Positions 1 to 8,094 of a stretch of 20,316 nt of DNA are shown piece after piece (within the stretch, counting starts at the first letter, position 1; every line of letters begins with the position of its first letter). Below the pieces are notes generated by a model, which saw only the letters and a program-made list of their open reading frames with translations, did no database searches and was not told where the DNA came from. Both the position numbers and the translations under genes were made by a program. The stretch covers positions 1-20,316 of IMG/VR virus record IMGVR_UViG_3300046534_000931. One strand, 5' to 3'. The stretch comes from a virus.

Positions 1-1672
1 AATGCTCAAAAGTGGGTGATAATGCTAATTGAGCTTGTTTATAAGTTTCGGGTGGAAATCCTACCTGTACAGTTATAAAATCTTGTCCACCCAGATCATT
101 GGTTACAAACAGAAAAGCATAGGCATCAGATAATGCTCCTGCAATGATATCAACTTGTATGCTGGTATCCGCCCATGAATCTATATTGACTTGGGTTACC
201 TTTGTGCCTGAGTAGGAACTAAATTCTACAAGCTCTACGATACCGCTTCCTTGAGTTGCGCCGAATTCTACTCCAGTAATAACCACATTAAGTTGGTTAT
301 TACCAATAACGTCATCCCCATCTACACTAGTGATTCCAACAGGGAATACGTAAGTATAAGTCTTATAAAGCCCTTCTAGGTTAAGTATCGACCAGTGACC
401 GGACTCTACATCCATAGTACCTGTAGCACCTAGAATACTGTTACTTAGTGATATTACTGAATTGGACGGAAGATTAGGTAGAATAGATGCACCACCATGA
501 GTGGCGAAAGCACCTATACCGCCTGAATTTCTGTGGTAAACCGCACTACCTGCGTAATCTATATCAACACCGTCAATAGCGGGCGCAGCGAATGGATAAC
601 CACGTTGAACGCCATCAATGATCTTCTTACCTTGATTCCAAAACATCAAGCTATGACTTGCAGAGTCTACGGTAATATCAGTTGAACCTGCTGTTGCTGT
701 GAAAGCCGCAGTATCTATGTGAGGTAATGTATCCCAAGCAAATTCAGCATCCGCATTCATGTTACCGTTAGTAGCTTCTGCCACTACCGTCTCGTTACCT
801 GATGGTAACTGCCAGAACTGCCATACCGCCCCTGAATCTAAAGTCATCGATCCACTGTCAGCGTCACTTCTCAAGGTGAATTGATCGTTAGCGGCTACAT
901 CAATAATACCAGCAAATGATAAAGCACCATTCTGGTTACTATCTGCTCCACGTTGATGAGAGTAACCACGAACACCAGTTACTTCTGTAGTCCCTCTTTC
1001 AAGAAATATAGTTGCTCCTATTCGTGACGTACCTCCTCCTTGACTTGTCTCTCCACTTACTGTCATCAAATAACGACCAGCAGTTGTAATAGTTACTGTA
1101 TCTGATGACCTAGAGAAGCCAGTCTCTTGTTGGTCGTTATTCCAATTACTTACATTAGATTCAGTGCTTGATAATGTGTTCGTAGCAGTAGTTGAGTACC
1201 TAGCGAAATCGTCAGCAGCATCTAGTTCAATGATTTGTACACCACCAAAACCAGCGACACGGTTCACTAAGCCTGACACAGAGTTATCTGCTCTATAGAA
1301 TCTGGTAGTGAACGTGTCCCCTGCTGTGGCGTTGTAGATACCAACACCGTTGATAACCATCGTCTGTTGACCGCTCGTTTTTCTTATATAACCTTCGCAA
1401 GCTGCTTCGGTCAGGTCAACACCGTTCATACGAATTCGACCTTGACCTTCTATACGCTCGTTATTAGTCGTATTTTCTGTAAAGAAACGCTCTGAGTACA
1501 TAATAAGATAAGGTGCAGTATTGGTAAGAGTGAAAGTACCCGCACTATATGTAGCAGCAGAACCTTCATCAATAACTTCATTATCCCAAAGGGCATCCAA
1601 GTTGCTTCCTGTGTTACCTAGAGCCGCAGAATCACCCAAATTTTTCAGTATTAAGAAATCACCAGCACTCAT
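1..1672 (-). CDS. Large adhesin/fibre-like structural protein with C1q/TNF-like and IPT/TIG-like domains (3' end cut by window edge)
   Basis: The frame is open from an ATG at 1672 to the left edge, giving 557 visible codons without a stop; it is too incomplete to have a C-terminus. The start overlaps the stop of the upstream LamG gene as TAATG, which indicates translational coupling. Residues about 45-150 and 175-290 look like two beta-rich jelly-roll units of the C1q/TNF type, with alternating hydrophobic strands and segments such as TAGRYLMTVSGET. Residues about 460-537 match an IPT/TIG immunoglobulin-like domain, with an ITGVEFGATQGSG segment followed by SWADTSIQVDI. No signal peptide or membrane segment is visible. 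By family knowledge these are surface-binding folds. I infer a virion adhesin or fibre tip working with the two preceding genes. The exact receptor or role cannot be read from the sequence. The domain names rest on pattern resemblance, not a profile search. Confidence 0.8.
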   Translation of the reverse strand, partial: MSAGDFLILKNLGDSAALGNTGSNLDALWDNEVIDEGSAATYSAGTFTLTNTAPYLIMYSERFFTENTTNNERIEGQGRIRMNGVDLTEAACEGYIRKTSGQQTMVINGVGIYNATAGDTFTTRFYRADNSVSGLVNRVAGFGGVQIIELDAADDFARYSTTATNTLSSTESNVSNWNNDQQETGFSRSSDTVTITTAGRYLMTVSGETSQGGGTSRIGATIFLERGTTEVTGVRGYSHQRGADSNQNGALSFAGIIDVAANDQFTLRSDADSGSMTLDSGAVWQFWQLPSGNETVVAEATNGNMNADAEFAWDTLPHIDTAAFTATAGSTDITVDSASHSLMFWNQGKKIIDGVQRGYPFAAPAIDGVDIDYAGSAVYHRNSGGIGAFATHGGASILPNLPSNSVISLSNSILGATGTMDVESGHWSILNLEGLYKTYTYVFPVGITSVDGDDVIGNNQLNVVITGVEFGATQGSGIVELVEFSSYSGTKVTQVNIDSWADTSIQVDIIAGALSDAYAFLFVTNDLGGQDFITVQVGFPPETYKQAQLALSPTFEH

Positions 1673-2904
1673 TATGCGTTAGTCTCCACGTCTGGGAACA
1701 GTGTTAAACTCTGATCTGTATCGTTTATTGTAAATCTCTGAATGATCTCCTTGAAACCATCAGCCATGTGTTGGATTACAATTGTATTGGTCAACCCGCC
1801 ATGGGCATACGCAAAGGTAGTTCCTACGTTCGCCTCTATGCCCGCTAACTCAGTGTCAAAGTTATACGGGTCCGCAATCTCATCGTCGTATATGCGAACC
1901 TCTGCCCCGTTGATTACTCCGTTTAGTGTAAAGATTGCAGGGTTGATGAAGTTGATCGTACCACCTTCGGTTACTGACCCGATACTGGCATCTGATCCAT
2001 TTATGTTTGTCCAGTTGACTGTGCCTGTGCCTGTGTACTGCACATGGATCGACGCCAAAGGATCGAAGGTTACGTTATCTGCCGATAGGTTGATCGTTCC
2101 ATTTCCGGTAATACGTATACAGCATGGGGCATTAGAACGGACTGTACCAGCAAGAGAATCTAGTCCTGCTTGATTAGTAATTGTGGCATCTGGTAACGCC
2201 CCCTTTTCAAATAACTCTCTGGCTTCTGTATCAGTCAATACTGCATCAGCACCATCAAACATATTCCATTCGTTGTACTGACCGTTAATAGGAGCCAACA
2301 AGGTTACTACTACACCCCCGACAGCAACAGTACCAGATGGGTCACCTATTTCCCCTACAGAGCGTGCGGTCAATGTAGCAGCATCAGGCTGCCTGTCAGG
2401 AGGCGCAGCATCTAACTGTTTAACCCCATCAAGATAGCCTCGGAACTCGTTACCAAATCCGTTACCTTCAAAGACAGCACATAGATGGTAGGCTCTGTTG
2501 GGGTCAAGGACTACATCCCCGAATATTTGTAATGTAAAACTAGAGCTATCAACTTCGAATACTAAGTTATTACCCCATCCTAAGATAATTCGGAAGCTTT
2601 GGTTGCCGTCACCTTCTCCGTAAATCGACTTAGGTGGGTTTTGGATAGCTGTTGCTGAGAACCAGCCTGACACTGCTTTACGGTCTTGTGCTGCGTTGTT
2701 AATAGTAGTAACACTAGGTAATGAAATTCTATCACTTATACCATCAGTCAAGTACGAATTAGAAACCCCTTCACATAGTGGAACACCCGTAAACGAGCCA
2801 CCGCTATTACTGCCGTTGTTAGCTGCAATACGGTCGTTAGCATTACCATCCAATGCATAAGCATGTGAAGGGTTTAATGCATCAATGTCGGCCGCATAAG
2901 TCAT
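1672..2904 (-). CDS. LamG/concanavalin-like jelly-roll structural protein
   Basis: This is 410 residues from an ATG at 2904. Residues about 1-237 read as a LamG (laminin-G-3-like) beta-sandwich: an opening AYALDGNANDR segment, a central AYHLCAVFEGNGFGNEFRGYLDGVKQLD stretch, and a closing NEWNMFDGA strand. These motifs are typical of sugar-binding jelly-roll domains in phage fibres. Residues about 238-330 are glycine- and threonine-rich beta repeats. Residues about 330-400 form a further small domain (GAEVRIYDDE ... AGIEANVGTTFAYAHGG) that I recall from marine phage structural proteins. There is no convincing Shine-Dalgarno sequence before the ATG. The start instead overlaps the stop of a 25-codon mini-ORF (ATGA), so translation probably relies on coupling. 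The stop overlaps the next start (TAATG), so the two adhesin genes are coupled too. A role in host-surface binding is inferred. Confidence 0.8.
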   Translation of the reverse strand: MTYAADIDALNPSHAYALDGNANDRIAANNGSNSGGSFTGVPLCEGVSNSYLTDGISDRISLPSVTTINNAAQDRKAVSGWFSATAIQNPPKSIYGEGDGNQSFRIILGWGNNLVFEVDSSSFTLQIFGDVVLDPNRAYHLCAVFEGNGFGNEFRGYLDGVKQLDAAPPDRQPDAATLTARSVGEIGDPSGTVAVGGVVVTLLAPINGQYNEWNMFDGADAVLTDTEARELFEKGALPDATITNQAGLDSLAGTVRSNAPCCIRITGNGTINLSADNVTFDPLASIHVQYTGTGTVNWTNINGSDASIGSVTEGGTINFINPAIFTLNGVINGAEVRIYDDEIADPYNFDTELAGIEANVGTTFAYAHGGLTNTIVIQHMADGFKEIIQRFTINDTDQSLTLFPDVETNA

Positions 2905-2978
2905 AGGTCACTGCTACTTACAAACTCGTAAGTAGTGATTGCTGGTGCACCAATATAATCTAAACGCCATTTATCCAT
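2901..2978 (-). CDS. Possible 25-residue mini-ORF / leader peptide ahead of the LamG gene
   Basis: ATG at 2978 opens a 25-codon frame (begins MDKWRLDYIGAP, ends VSSSDL). It stops with a TGA that overlaps the LamG ATG as ATGA. The late-promoter octamer at 2984-2991 puts the expected transcription start on or next to this ATG, so the message would be leaderless. The LamG gene lacks its own Shine-Dalgarno sequence, which makes translation of this leader plausible. It could instead be a non-coding leader. No family was recognised. Confidence 0.4.
   Translation of the reverse strand: MDKWRLDYIGAPAITTYEFVSSSDL
2914..2935 (-). other. Inverted repeat just upstream of the LamG start
   Basis: Perfect 7-bp arms (CTACTTA / TAAGTAG) enclose an 8-nt loop. 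The element lies within the 3' part of the mini-ORF and ends 9 bases before the LamG ATG. In the minus-strand RNA it would occupy the ribosome entry region, so ribosomes finishing the mini-ORF would have to melt it. The stem is A/U-rich and only moderately stable. The regulatory role is inferred. Confidence 0.35.
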
Positions 2979-2983
2979 TCTAT

Positions 2984-2991
2984 TATTTATA
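2984..2991 (-). promoter_or_regulatory. T4-type late promoter for the mini-ORF/LamG/adhesin unit
   Basis: On the minus strand this is an exact TATAAATA octamer, the T4 late-promoter core recognised by the gp55-type sigma with the sliding-clamp coactivator. It lies between the collagen-like gene's stop and the LamG gene. With normal late-promoter geometry the first transcribed base would be about 2978. Confidence 0.75.
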
Positions 2992-2997
2992 CTTAAA

Positions 2998-4164
2998 CTA
3001 TGCAGGAACGTAATTATATGTAGCTCTGTCATCCCAAATCTTAACAAATGCTGTGTCGTTATCGGCCCAGATTACATCTAGATCGTCAGCATCAACACCA
3101 GTCTTTTCGTCAAGTCTCTTGATACGCCACACAGCATCACTTACACCGCCCGACCCAGGTATGACTTCCCCGATATAGGTAAAATCGCCGTCCTTATCAA
3201 CCAATCTGTTTGTTTGTGCTTCCAAATCGCCCTTCAACCTGTCTAGTATTGCATTAAAATCTTCAGATACAAATTTCTTCTTATCCGCATTATATATTAG
3301 AATAGAATCGCCTGTTAAAAGGTTTCTAGGTTTCATCTCAACATCACGATTATCCATGATTGCGTATGAACCGCCACCGCCACCGCCGATATTCTGTGCG
3401 TTGGCCTTAGTCAATTTATTCTTATAATCATTAACACCATGAATAACCACGGCATTAACTTCCTTTTTGAGACCATCAAAGTTGATTCCATTCAACTTAC
3501 TTAATTCGTTAAACTGGTTTTCCATATTCTTGCTGAATACACTAACCGACTTATCAATTTCCTTATTCTTGTCTTTCCAATTCTTGTCTAAATGCTTGAT
3601 CGATGGAGTCTTTCCATCAAGACCTTTTTGTCCTGTTGAACCTTTGGGTCCTGACTTTCCATTTTTTCCGTCAGCACCAGATTTACCATCTTTTCCATCG
3701 TCACCATTGTTTCCGTCAACTCCATTCTTCCCTTGAATTCCGGTAGCACCTTTCTCACCAGTATCACCTTTCTCACCAGATTTTCCAGTGAATCCAACAG
3801 AACCTGTGAATCCTCGATCACCTTGAATTCCTTGAATGCCCTGCTCACCGGTGTCTCCTTTATCACCCTTTTCCTCTGTATCTCCCTTTTCACCCTGAAT
3901 ACCCATCAGACCTTGTTCGCCTAACAGTCCTGGTGCGCCCTTAGCGCCGTTATCTCCTTTAACTCCATCGATGCCATTGATACCGTCTTTACCGTCTTTA
4001 CCGTCAGCACCAGCATTTCCCTGCTTTCCTTCAATGATCGTGGAAGGAACGGCTAAATCGGCACTGAATCTTAGTGACTCTTCGAATTTTTCATCAATCT
4101 CTTTTCGAAGTTTCTTGACAATCGCAACAACAAAGGTATTGGAGAACATTTCATTAATGTTCAT
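2998..4164 (-). CDS. Collagen-like virion protein with C-terminal attachment domain
   Basis: This is 388 residues from the ATG at 4164, preceded six bases upstream by a GAGG ribosome binding site. A TTG at 4176 would add four residues but would overlap that site. Residues 1-45 form a short helical, coiled-coil-like N-terminus. Residues 46-186 are 47 consecutive Gly-X-Y triplets with one glycine replaced by glutamate at residue 97. Residues about 190-260 are charged and probably helical, and a six-glycine linker follows at 260-265. The C-terminus (DGDFTYIGEV ... VWRIKR ... FVKIWDDRATYNY) matches a domain seen in many marine phage structural proteins. The portal stop is one base upstream, so the two are translationally linked. 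Gly-X-Y tracts in phages form trimeric triple-helical stalks. A fibre or head/neck-appendage role is inferred. Confidence 0.85.
   Translation of the reverse strand: MNINEMFSNTFVVAIVKKLRKEIDEKFEESLRFSADLAVPSTIIEGKQGNAGADGKDGKDGINGIDGVKGDNGAKGAPGLLGEQGLMGIQGEKGDTEEKGDKGDTGEQGIQGIQGDRGFTGSVGFTGKSGEKGDTGEKGATGIQGKNGVDGNNGDDGKDGKSGADGKNGKSGPKGSTGQKGLDGKTPSIKHLDKNWKDKNKEIDKSVSVFSKNMENQFNELSKLNGINFDGLKKEVNAVVIHGVNDYKNKLTKANAQNIGGGGGGSYAIMDNRDVEMKPRNLLTGDSILIYNADKKKFVSEDFNAILDRLKGDLEAQTNRLVDKDGDFTYIGEVIPGSGGVSDAVWRIKRLDEKTGVDADDLDVIWADNDTAFVKIWDDRATYNYVPA
3607..4029 (-). repeat. Collagen-like Gly-X-Y tract (47 triplets)
   Basis: Glycine falls at every third residue from 46 to 184 of the encoded protein, except residue 97, where a GAG codon (3874-3876) gives glutamate. 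X and Y positions are rich in Lys, Asp, Glu and Asn (GKDG, GEKGDTG units), as in bacterial and phage collagens that are stabilised by charge pairs and lack hydroxyproline. Confidence 0.9.
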
Positions 4165-4165
4165 A

Positions 4166-5797
4166 TCAATCCTCAAGTATTTTCGTCATTGCTTCCATTA
4201 GTTTAGATTCAGTGGCACTAATTTGTATATCAACAGGTGCTTCAGGTTCTATAGGTGCAATATCAACAACATCTACCTTTTCATCAATCTCATCGCCATC
4301 GTCTTCTAGATCAGCCGCGGCCTTCTCAGTTTCAATTTGCTTAATGATTTCTTCAATTTCTTCATCGCCCTGCATAAGGATATTCTTACGAACCCATTCG
4401 GCAGAGTAATAACGTCCAACGTAATCATCAACTTCACGAAGGGTAAGGATTCTTTCGCGGAGCAATTCCGCGTTCTTCATTTCCGCGAAGTGGGAATCCT
4501 GAATAAAGTCGATTGAAATGTCATGTTTAATTTCTGCCCACTCTTCCTCATTTACAATACCTTTCAGTATCAACTGAGTGTGTAGCATATCGATGAACAG
4601 ATTTGAGAACTTCTTGCGTAGTCGACTTATGAACTTTTGGAACTTAAGTTCTTCTCGAGTTGTTTCGCTTGCACGACCCAACGATATCATGCTTTGACTT
4701 TCAGTATCGAGACGTGATACAGGTACAGTCAATGATTTGTATAACTTCTTTTGGAAGTATACGATATCATCAATTTGACCTAGGTTATCGCCGCCTGGGA
4801 GAGTAGAGATTTCAGTTCCTCGACCACCTTCGCGTCTTGGCAACCAGAAATCTTCAAGCATAGACATATGTTTGTTATTGTCTTTGAGTTCACCAGTTGA
4901 AGCGTCATAAACCATTTTGTTTTTATAACGGGCCATGATGTTTCGTAGATATTCTTCGGCTTTGCCTTTTGGAAGGTTACCAACGTCGATATAGAATATA
5001 CGTCTTTCAGGTGCGCGAGACATACGATACACAACCAAACTATCTTCCATCATTCGTAACTGGTTACAAGGTTTGATTGCTTTGTGTAAGTGAGATAGAA
5101 CCTGTGTTCTGGTTGGGTCGAATAATCCCGAGGTTACATATGTAATAGAATCAGGTGCTATTTTTAAACCGGTGCTTGATGCCATGCCGATTCCACCGAT
5201 TCCTTGTTTTTCATAGATATAGAATTCATTTGTGCCTGTAATAACTTCAGCACCACTGGCAGGGTCAGTGCCCTTTATGACTTCCTTTACCTTTCGTATT
5301 TTAGTTGCATCGATTGGACGTACTTCAATCAAACCCTTCTTTGGGTTCTTGTCATCGATTATTTTGTGATAGTATAAACGACCATCGACGTACCAACGGC
5401 GGAATATATCATGCCCTTGAAAGTTCATATTGAGCAATTCGCCAATATATTCGAATTCGTCTCTAATTAGTTTTTTGATTCGATCTGGTTGTTCAAGATC
5501 ATCAAGCACGATATCAACAGGTGATGAAGTATCGTCTGAAACGATTGCTTCATTTATGATATCGTCAATTGCCATGTCGCATTCAGCATGCATTGCAACA
5601 TTGCGATATTTGAGTATTAAGTCTTTATCATTCTCGGCTTTACCACCGTCCTGATCTAAATAAGCACCGTAATGCCCACCGGCATCGACAACATAACCGC
5701 CATCGTCATCACTTAACGCGGGTACAAAAGATGGATTTTCCTTTTCAGGTTTCTTCCCTTTCTTTACTATTTCAAATCCAAAAATGTCAATTGCCAT
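4166..5797 (-). CDS. gp20: Portal vertex protein (T4 gp20-like)
   Basis: This is 543 residues, close to T4 gp20 (524). The portal forms the dodecameric ring at the special head vertex through which DNA is packaged and ejected, and it docks the gp17 motor and then the neck. The N-terminus (MAIDIFGFEIVKKGKK) is typical of marine T4-like portals. The conserved core includes NVAMHAECDMAIDDIINEAI, MSRAPERRIFYIDVGNLPKGKAEEYL and the SRLDTESQSM / LGRASETTREELKF region. The C-terminus is acidic with clustered Glu and Asp. The ATG at 5797 follows a GAGG ribosome binding site and has a late promoter and a UUCG hairpin upstream. Its TGA lies one base from the collagen-like gene's ATG. In T4, genes 67, 68, 21, 22 and 23 follow gene 20; here an adhesin cassette follows instead. 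Confidence 0.96.
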   Translation of the reverse strand: MAIDIFGFEIVKKGKKPEKENPSFVPALSDDDGGYVVDAGGHYGAYLDQDGGKAENDKDLILKYRNVAMHAECDMAIDDIINEAIVSDDTSSPVDIVLDDLEQPDRIKKLIRDEFEYIGELLNMNFQGHDIFRRWYVDGRLYYHKIIDDKNPKKGLIEVRPIDATKIRKVKEVIKGTDPASGAEVITGTNEFYIYEKQGIGGIGMASSTGLKIAPDSITYVTSGLFDPTRTQVLSHLHKAIKPCNQLRMMEDSLVVYRMSRAPERRIFYIDVGNLPKGKAEEYLRNIMARYKNKMVYDASTGELKDNNKHMSMLEDFWLPRREGGRGTEISTLPGGDNLGQIDDIVYFQKKLYKSLTVPVSRLDTESQSMISLGRASETTREELKFQKFISRLRKKFSNLFIDMLHTQLILKGIVNEEEWAEIKHDISIDFIQDSHFAEMKNAELLRERILTLREVDDYVGRYYSAEWVRKNILMQGDEEIEEIIKQIETEKAAADLEDDGDEIDEKVDVVDIAPIEPEAPVDIQISATESKLMEAMTKILED

Positions 5798-5822
5798 TAT
5801 ACAAATACCTCTATTATAGAAA

Positions 5823-5842
5823 GGGGAGAGCGAACCCTCCCC
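5823..5842 (-). other. UUCG-capped hairpin in the portal gene leader (possible mRNA stabiliser or weak terminator)
   Basis: On the minus strand GGGGAGGG and CTCTCCCC pair over eight base pairs (one G-U) around a TTCG tetraloop, followed by TTTCTAT. It is strikingly GC-rich for this genome. It lies downstream of the late promoter at 5853-5860, so it would sit about five bases from the 5' end of the gp20 transcript. The T-run is short, so it is a weak terminator candidate for the gp18-gp19 message. UUCG hairpins are a known feature of T4 intercistronic RNA. Confidence 0.65.
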
Positions 5843-5852
5843 ATGTTTCTAT

Positions 5853-5860
5853 TATTTATA
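5853..5860 (-). promoter_or_regulatory. T4-type late promoter for gp20
   Basis: This is an exact TATAAATA octamer on the minus strand, between the gp19 stop (5870) and the gp20 start (5797). The predicted transcription start is about 5847, giving a leader of about 50 bases that begins with the UUCG hairpin. Confidence 0.8.
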
Positions 5861-5869
5861 CAGGTTCAA

Positions 5870-6397
5870 CTACGAAGTTGTGCTGCTTTCCCAATATTGT
5901 ATCTGCAATTCAACTGTGAATTCCTCAATTGTATTCTCACTATCATAATTTACATCGATAGCGGAAACATTTGAAGGCCAACAACCACGGAAATCGTAAG
6001 ATTTAGTTACGTTGCCTTCCTTGTCAAGTTGCTCAACAACCATATCTGCTGAATAATCGGTAGGATTGCTCAAACCGGTATTTGCATTATGCTGATTGAT
6101 TCCATTCATCCACTGTTCAAACGAGTTACGAACATTCATTTCAACATCATTGATAATCGTTAATGTCCAAGGTTCGAAAGTTCTGTCACCCGCGATTTGC
6201 AGTTGACGACCACGGAATGGAATCATAATCGGAGCAATGATTGATGCTGGAAGTGAAGCACCTTTAATGAGGAACGATGCAAGTTCAGGATCGCCACCGG
6301 CATAACCTGGGAAGTTGCAAGTAACTCGGAACATATTAGCCCGAGCACCACCACCTTTTAATTTTGACTTAAAGTCATCTACGCCAAGAACGGCCAT
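5870..6397 (-). CDS. gp19: Tail tube protein (T4 gp19-like)
   Basis: This is 175 residues, against 163 in T4. Hexamers of gp19 stack into the inner tube of the contractile tail, and the gp18 sheath assembles around it. Recognisable family features are the N-terminal GVDDFKSKLKGGGARANMFRVTCNFP, the LIKGASLPASIIAPIMIPFRGRQLQIAGDRTFEPWTLTI core and the C-terminal strands ending in VELQIQYWESS. The ATG at 6397 is preceded by an AAGGAG ribosome binding site placed in the 11-base gap after the gp18 stop. The gene therefore shares the transcript that starts at the late promoter before gp18. Assignment is firm. Confidence 0.96.
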   Translation of the reverse strand: MAVLGVDDFKSKLKGGGARANMFRVTCNFPGYAGGDPELASFLIKGASLPASIIAPIMIPFRGRQLQIAGDRTFEPWTLTIINDVEMNVRNSFEQWMNGINQHNANTGLSNPTDYSADMVVEQLDKEGNVTKSYDFRGCWPSNVSAIDVNYDSENTIEEFTVELQIQYWESSTTS

Positions 6398-6408
6398 AAT
6401 ATTTCTCC

Positions 6409-8094
6409 TTATTGTCCAGCGATTTCATTGAAATCGACACCGGTACGAGTAGCGATGAAATTCAATGTAATAAAGTTAATTGAGCGAGCAGGTTTAATGT
6501 AAATATCTGCAACGAAGTTATTGGTATCAATAACTTGACCAGTGTTGTTTGTACCGTCGCACACGACCTTGAAGTCAGTTACACCACGACGACCTTTGAT
6601 ATCACGCAAGAAAGGTTCAACCATGTTTCGGAATTGTGCCCGAGTAAACTCGTCATTCAATTCAAACAGTTGGAATTTAGATGCAGTAGCAATTGCCTTT
6701 TCAAGTACGATGAATAAACGACGGACGTTAATTCGATCAAAAGCGCTTGGACGTGAAAGCATTGTCTTATCACCATAAAGAACGGTGCCTTCACCTGGGA
6801 AGGAAACGACAGAGTTAACTCGAGCTTTGTAAAGATCATCACGTTCAGTCTTATTAGGATTAAACGAGATTTTAACTGTGTTCAATATTTGACCACGATT
6901 AAAACCAGCAGGCGAGAACCATGCATCACTAACTTGATCAGTGTAAGCACAAAGACCTGCGGTATGTCCATTTACAGGAACCCATACATAAACGTCATTA
7001 TACTTGTCATACATCTTAACGGCACATGAATCTGCAACTGTGTAAGAAGTAGAGGCAAGTTGATCGAAAAATGCAATTACATCAACGGCAGGTGCAGTTG
7101 AACCAACTGTGTCAGCGATAGGAGGTGAAATGAAGCCTACAAGATCAAGACGTGATTGACAAATCTTAATAGTGTTTTGTGCGAGAACGATTCCGCTTGT
7201 ATCCACAGGAGTGATCAGCAAATTTACATCAACTGTTTCAGCATCATCGAACAAATCCATTGCTAAAATCAATTCAGCATCAGAAGCGGCAGTACCGTCA
7301 AGACCACCAGTAAGTGAAACCGTTTCAACAGATTCGCCTGGGGTTACAGAAAACGTAAAAGTTGTAGTGGAAGGCAAACTAGGGTTAGTTATTGCACCTG
7401 TATCTGTTAACCAATAAATGTATGATGATTTATCATTTATTACATTTTTGTAATAATTGCTAGTTCCATTTGGAGTTTTCGCATCAGTAGCAGCAGAGAC
7501 ATATTCATATTTTTCTAATATAGTCCCTGGTGTTCCTGTAATTCCACCGAGAGCGTCAATTATAATTATATGCATTTCATCATTAGCACCACCACGATCG
7601 GCAGCATATTCGGAAGTATCTGGAGTAGAACTGAATTGTCCTCTGTATACCCAAGCATCGAAATCTGTCGATAGCGCAGCACAAGTAGAAACAATAATAT
7701 TATTTCCTATTAAGCCAGGAGCACGTGCAGCCCATACGCCGGATGCAACAGCTTCTTCATTTGAAAAGTTATCATCGTAATCGGTTTCGTTTTTGATTAA
7801 TATACCAGAAACTGAAGCCGCATTAAGAGTTCCAGTGTTTGCAGTTCGAACTACACGGAGAGAGTTACCGTAAGTTAAAAATGAAGCAGCCTGAAAGAAA
7901 GATTTGTAATTGGTTAGAGATGGTTGACCAAATATAGAAACTAATTCGGTTTCAGATGAAACCGTTGTGATTTCCATAATAGGGCCAGCGTTAAAGTCGC
8001 CTGCAAGTGCACCTATAGATGTAGATACTGCTGGCACGACATTAGTTAAGTCAATTTCCTTAACTTGTACGCCGGGAGATACTTGAAAAGCCAT
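6409..8094 (-). CDS. gp18: Tail sheath protein (T4 gp18-like)
   Basis: This is 561 residues, shorter than T4 gp18 (659), as is common in marine T4-like phages with smaller protruding domains. Sheath hexamers surround the gp19 tube and contract to drive it through the host envelope. The N-terminus (VSPGVQVKEIDLTNVVPAVSTSIGALAG) and C-terminus (INVRRLFIVLEKAIATASKF, FRDIKGRRG-type segment, DIYIKPARSINFITLNF) are the conserved assembly handles. The middle part, residues about 90-380, is variable beta-rich sequence. The ATG at 8094 has a GAGGA sequence 8-10 bases upstream and a late promoter about 66 bases upstream. gp19 follows 11 bases after the stop. Confidence 0.96.
   Translation of the reverse strand: MAFQVSPGVQVKEIDLTNVVPAVSTSIGALAGDFNAGPIMEITTVSSETELVSIFGQPSLTNYKSFFQAASFLTYGNSLRVVRTANTGTLNAASVSGILIKNETDYDDNFSNEEAVASGVWAARAPGLIGNNIIVSTCAALSTDFDAWVYRGQFSSTPDTSEYAADRGGANDEMHIIIIDALGGITGTPGTILEKYEYVSAATDAKTPNGTSNYYKNVINDKSSYIYWLTDTGAITNPSLPSTTTFTFSVTPGESVETVSLTGGLDGTAASDAELILAMDLFDDAETVDVNLLITPVDTSGIVLAQNTIKICQSRLDLVGFISPPIADTVGSTAPAVDVIAFFDQLASTSYTVADSCAVKMYDKYNDVYVWVPVNGHTAGLCAYTDQVSDAWFSPAGFNRGQILNTVKISFNPNKTERDDLYKARVNSVVSFPGEGTVLYGDKTMLSRPSAFDRINVRRLFIVLEKAIATASKFQLFELNDEFTRAQFRNMVEPFLRDIKGRRGVTDFKVVCDGTNNTGQVIDTNNFVADIYIKPARSINFITLNFIATRTGVDFNEIAGQ

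Noticed and set aside
1742-2173. 143-codon plus-strand frame opposite the LamG gene
   Set aside because: It is antisense to a coherent beta-rich protein with coupled neighbours, and no promoter or ribosome binding site supports it.
3588-3893. Alternative minus-strand frame inside the collagen-like gene
   Set aside because: It is an out-of-frame by-product of the repetitive Gly-X-Y codons, with no start signals; the collagen frame is clearly the real one.
4164-4176. TTG start for the collagen-like protein four codons upstream
   Set aside because: The TTG overlaps the GAGG that is ideally spaced for the ATG at 4164 and has no ribosome binding site of its own.
5823-5842. Strong intrinsic terminator after gp19
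   Set aside because: The stem is strong but the following run is only TTTCTAT, and the element lies behind the gp20 promoter, so a leader-hairpin role fits at least as well; it is listed as ambiguous.
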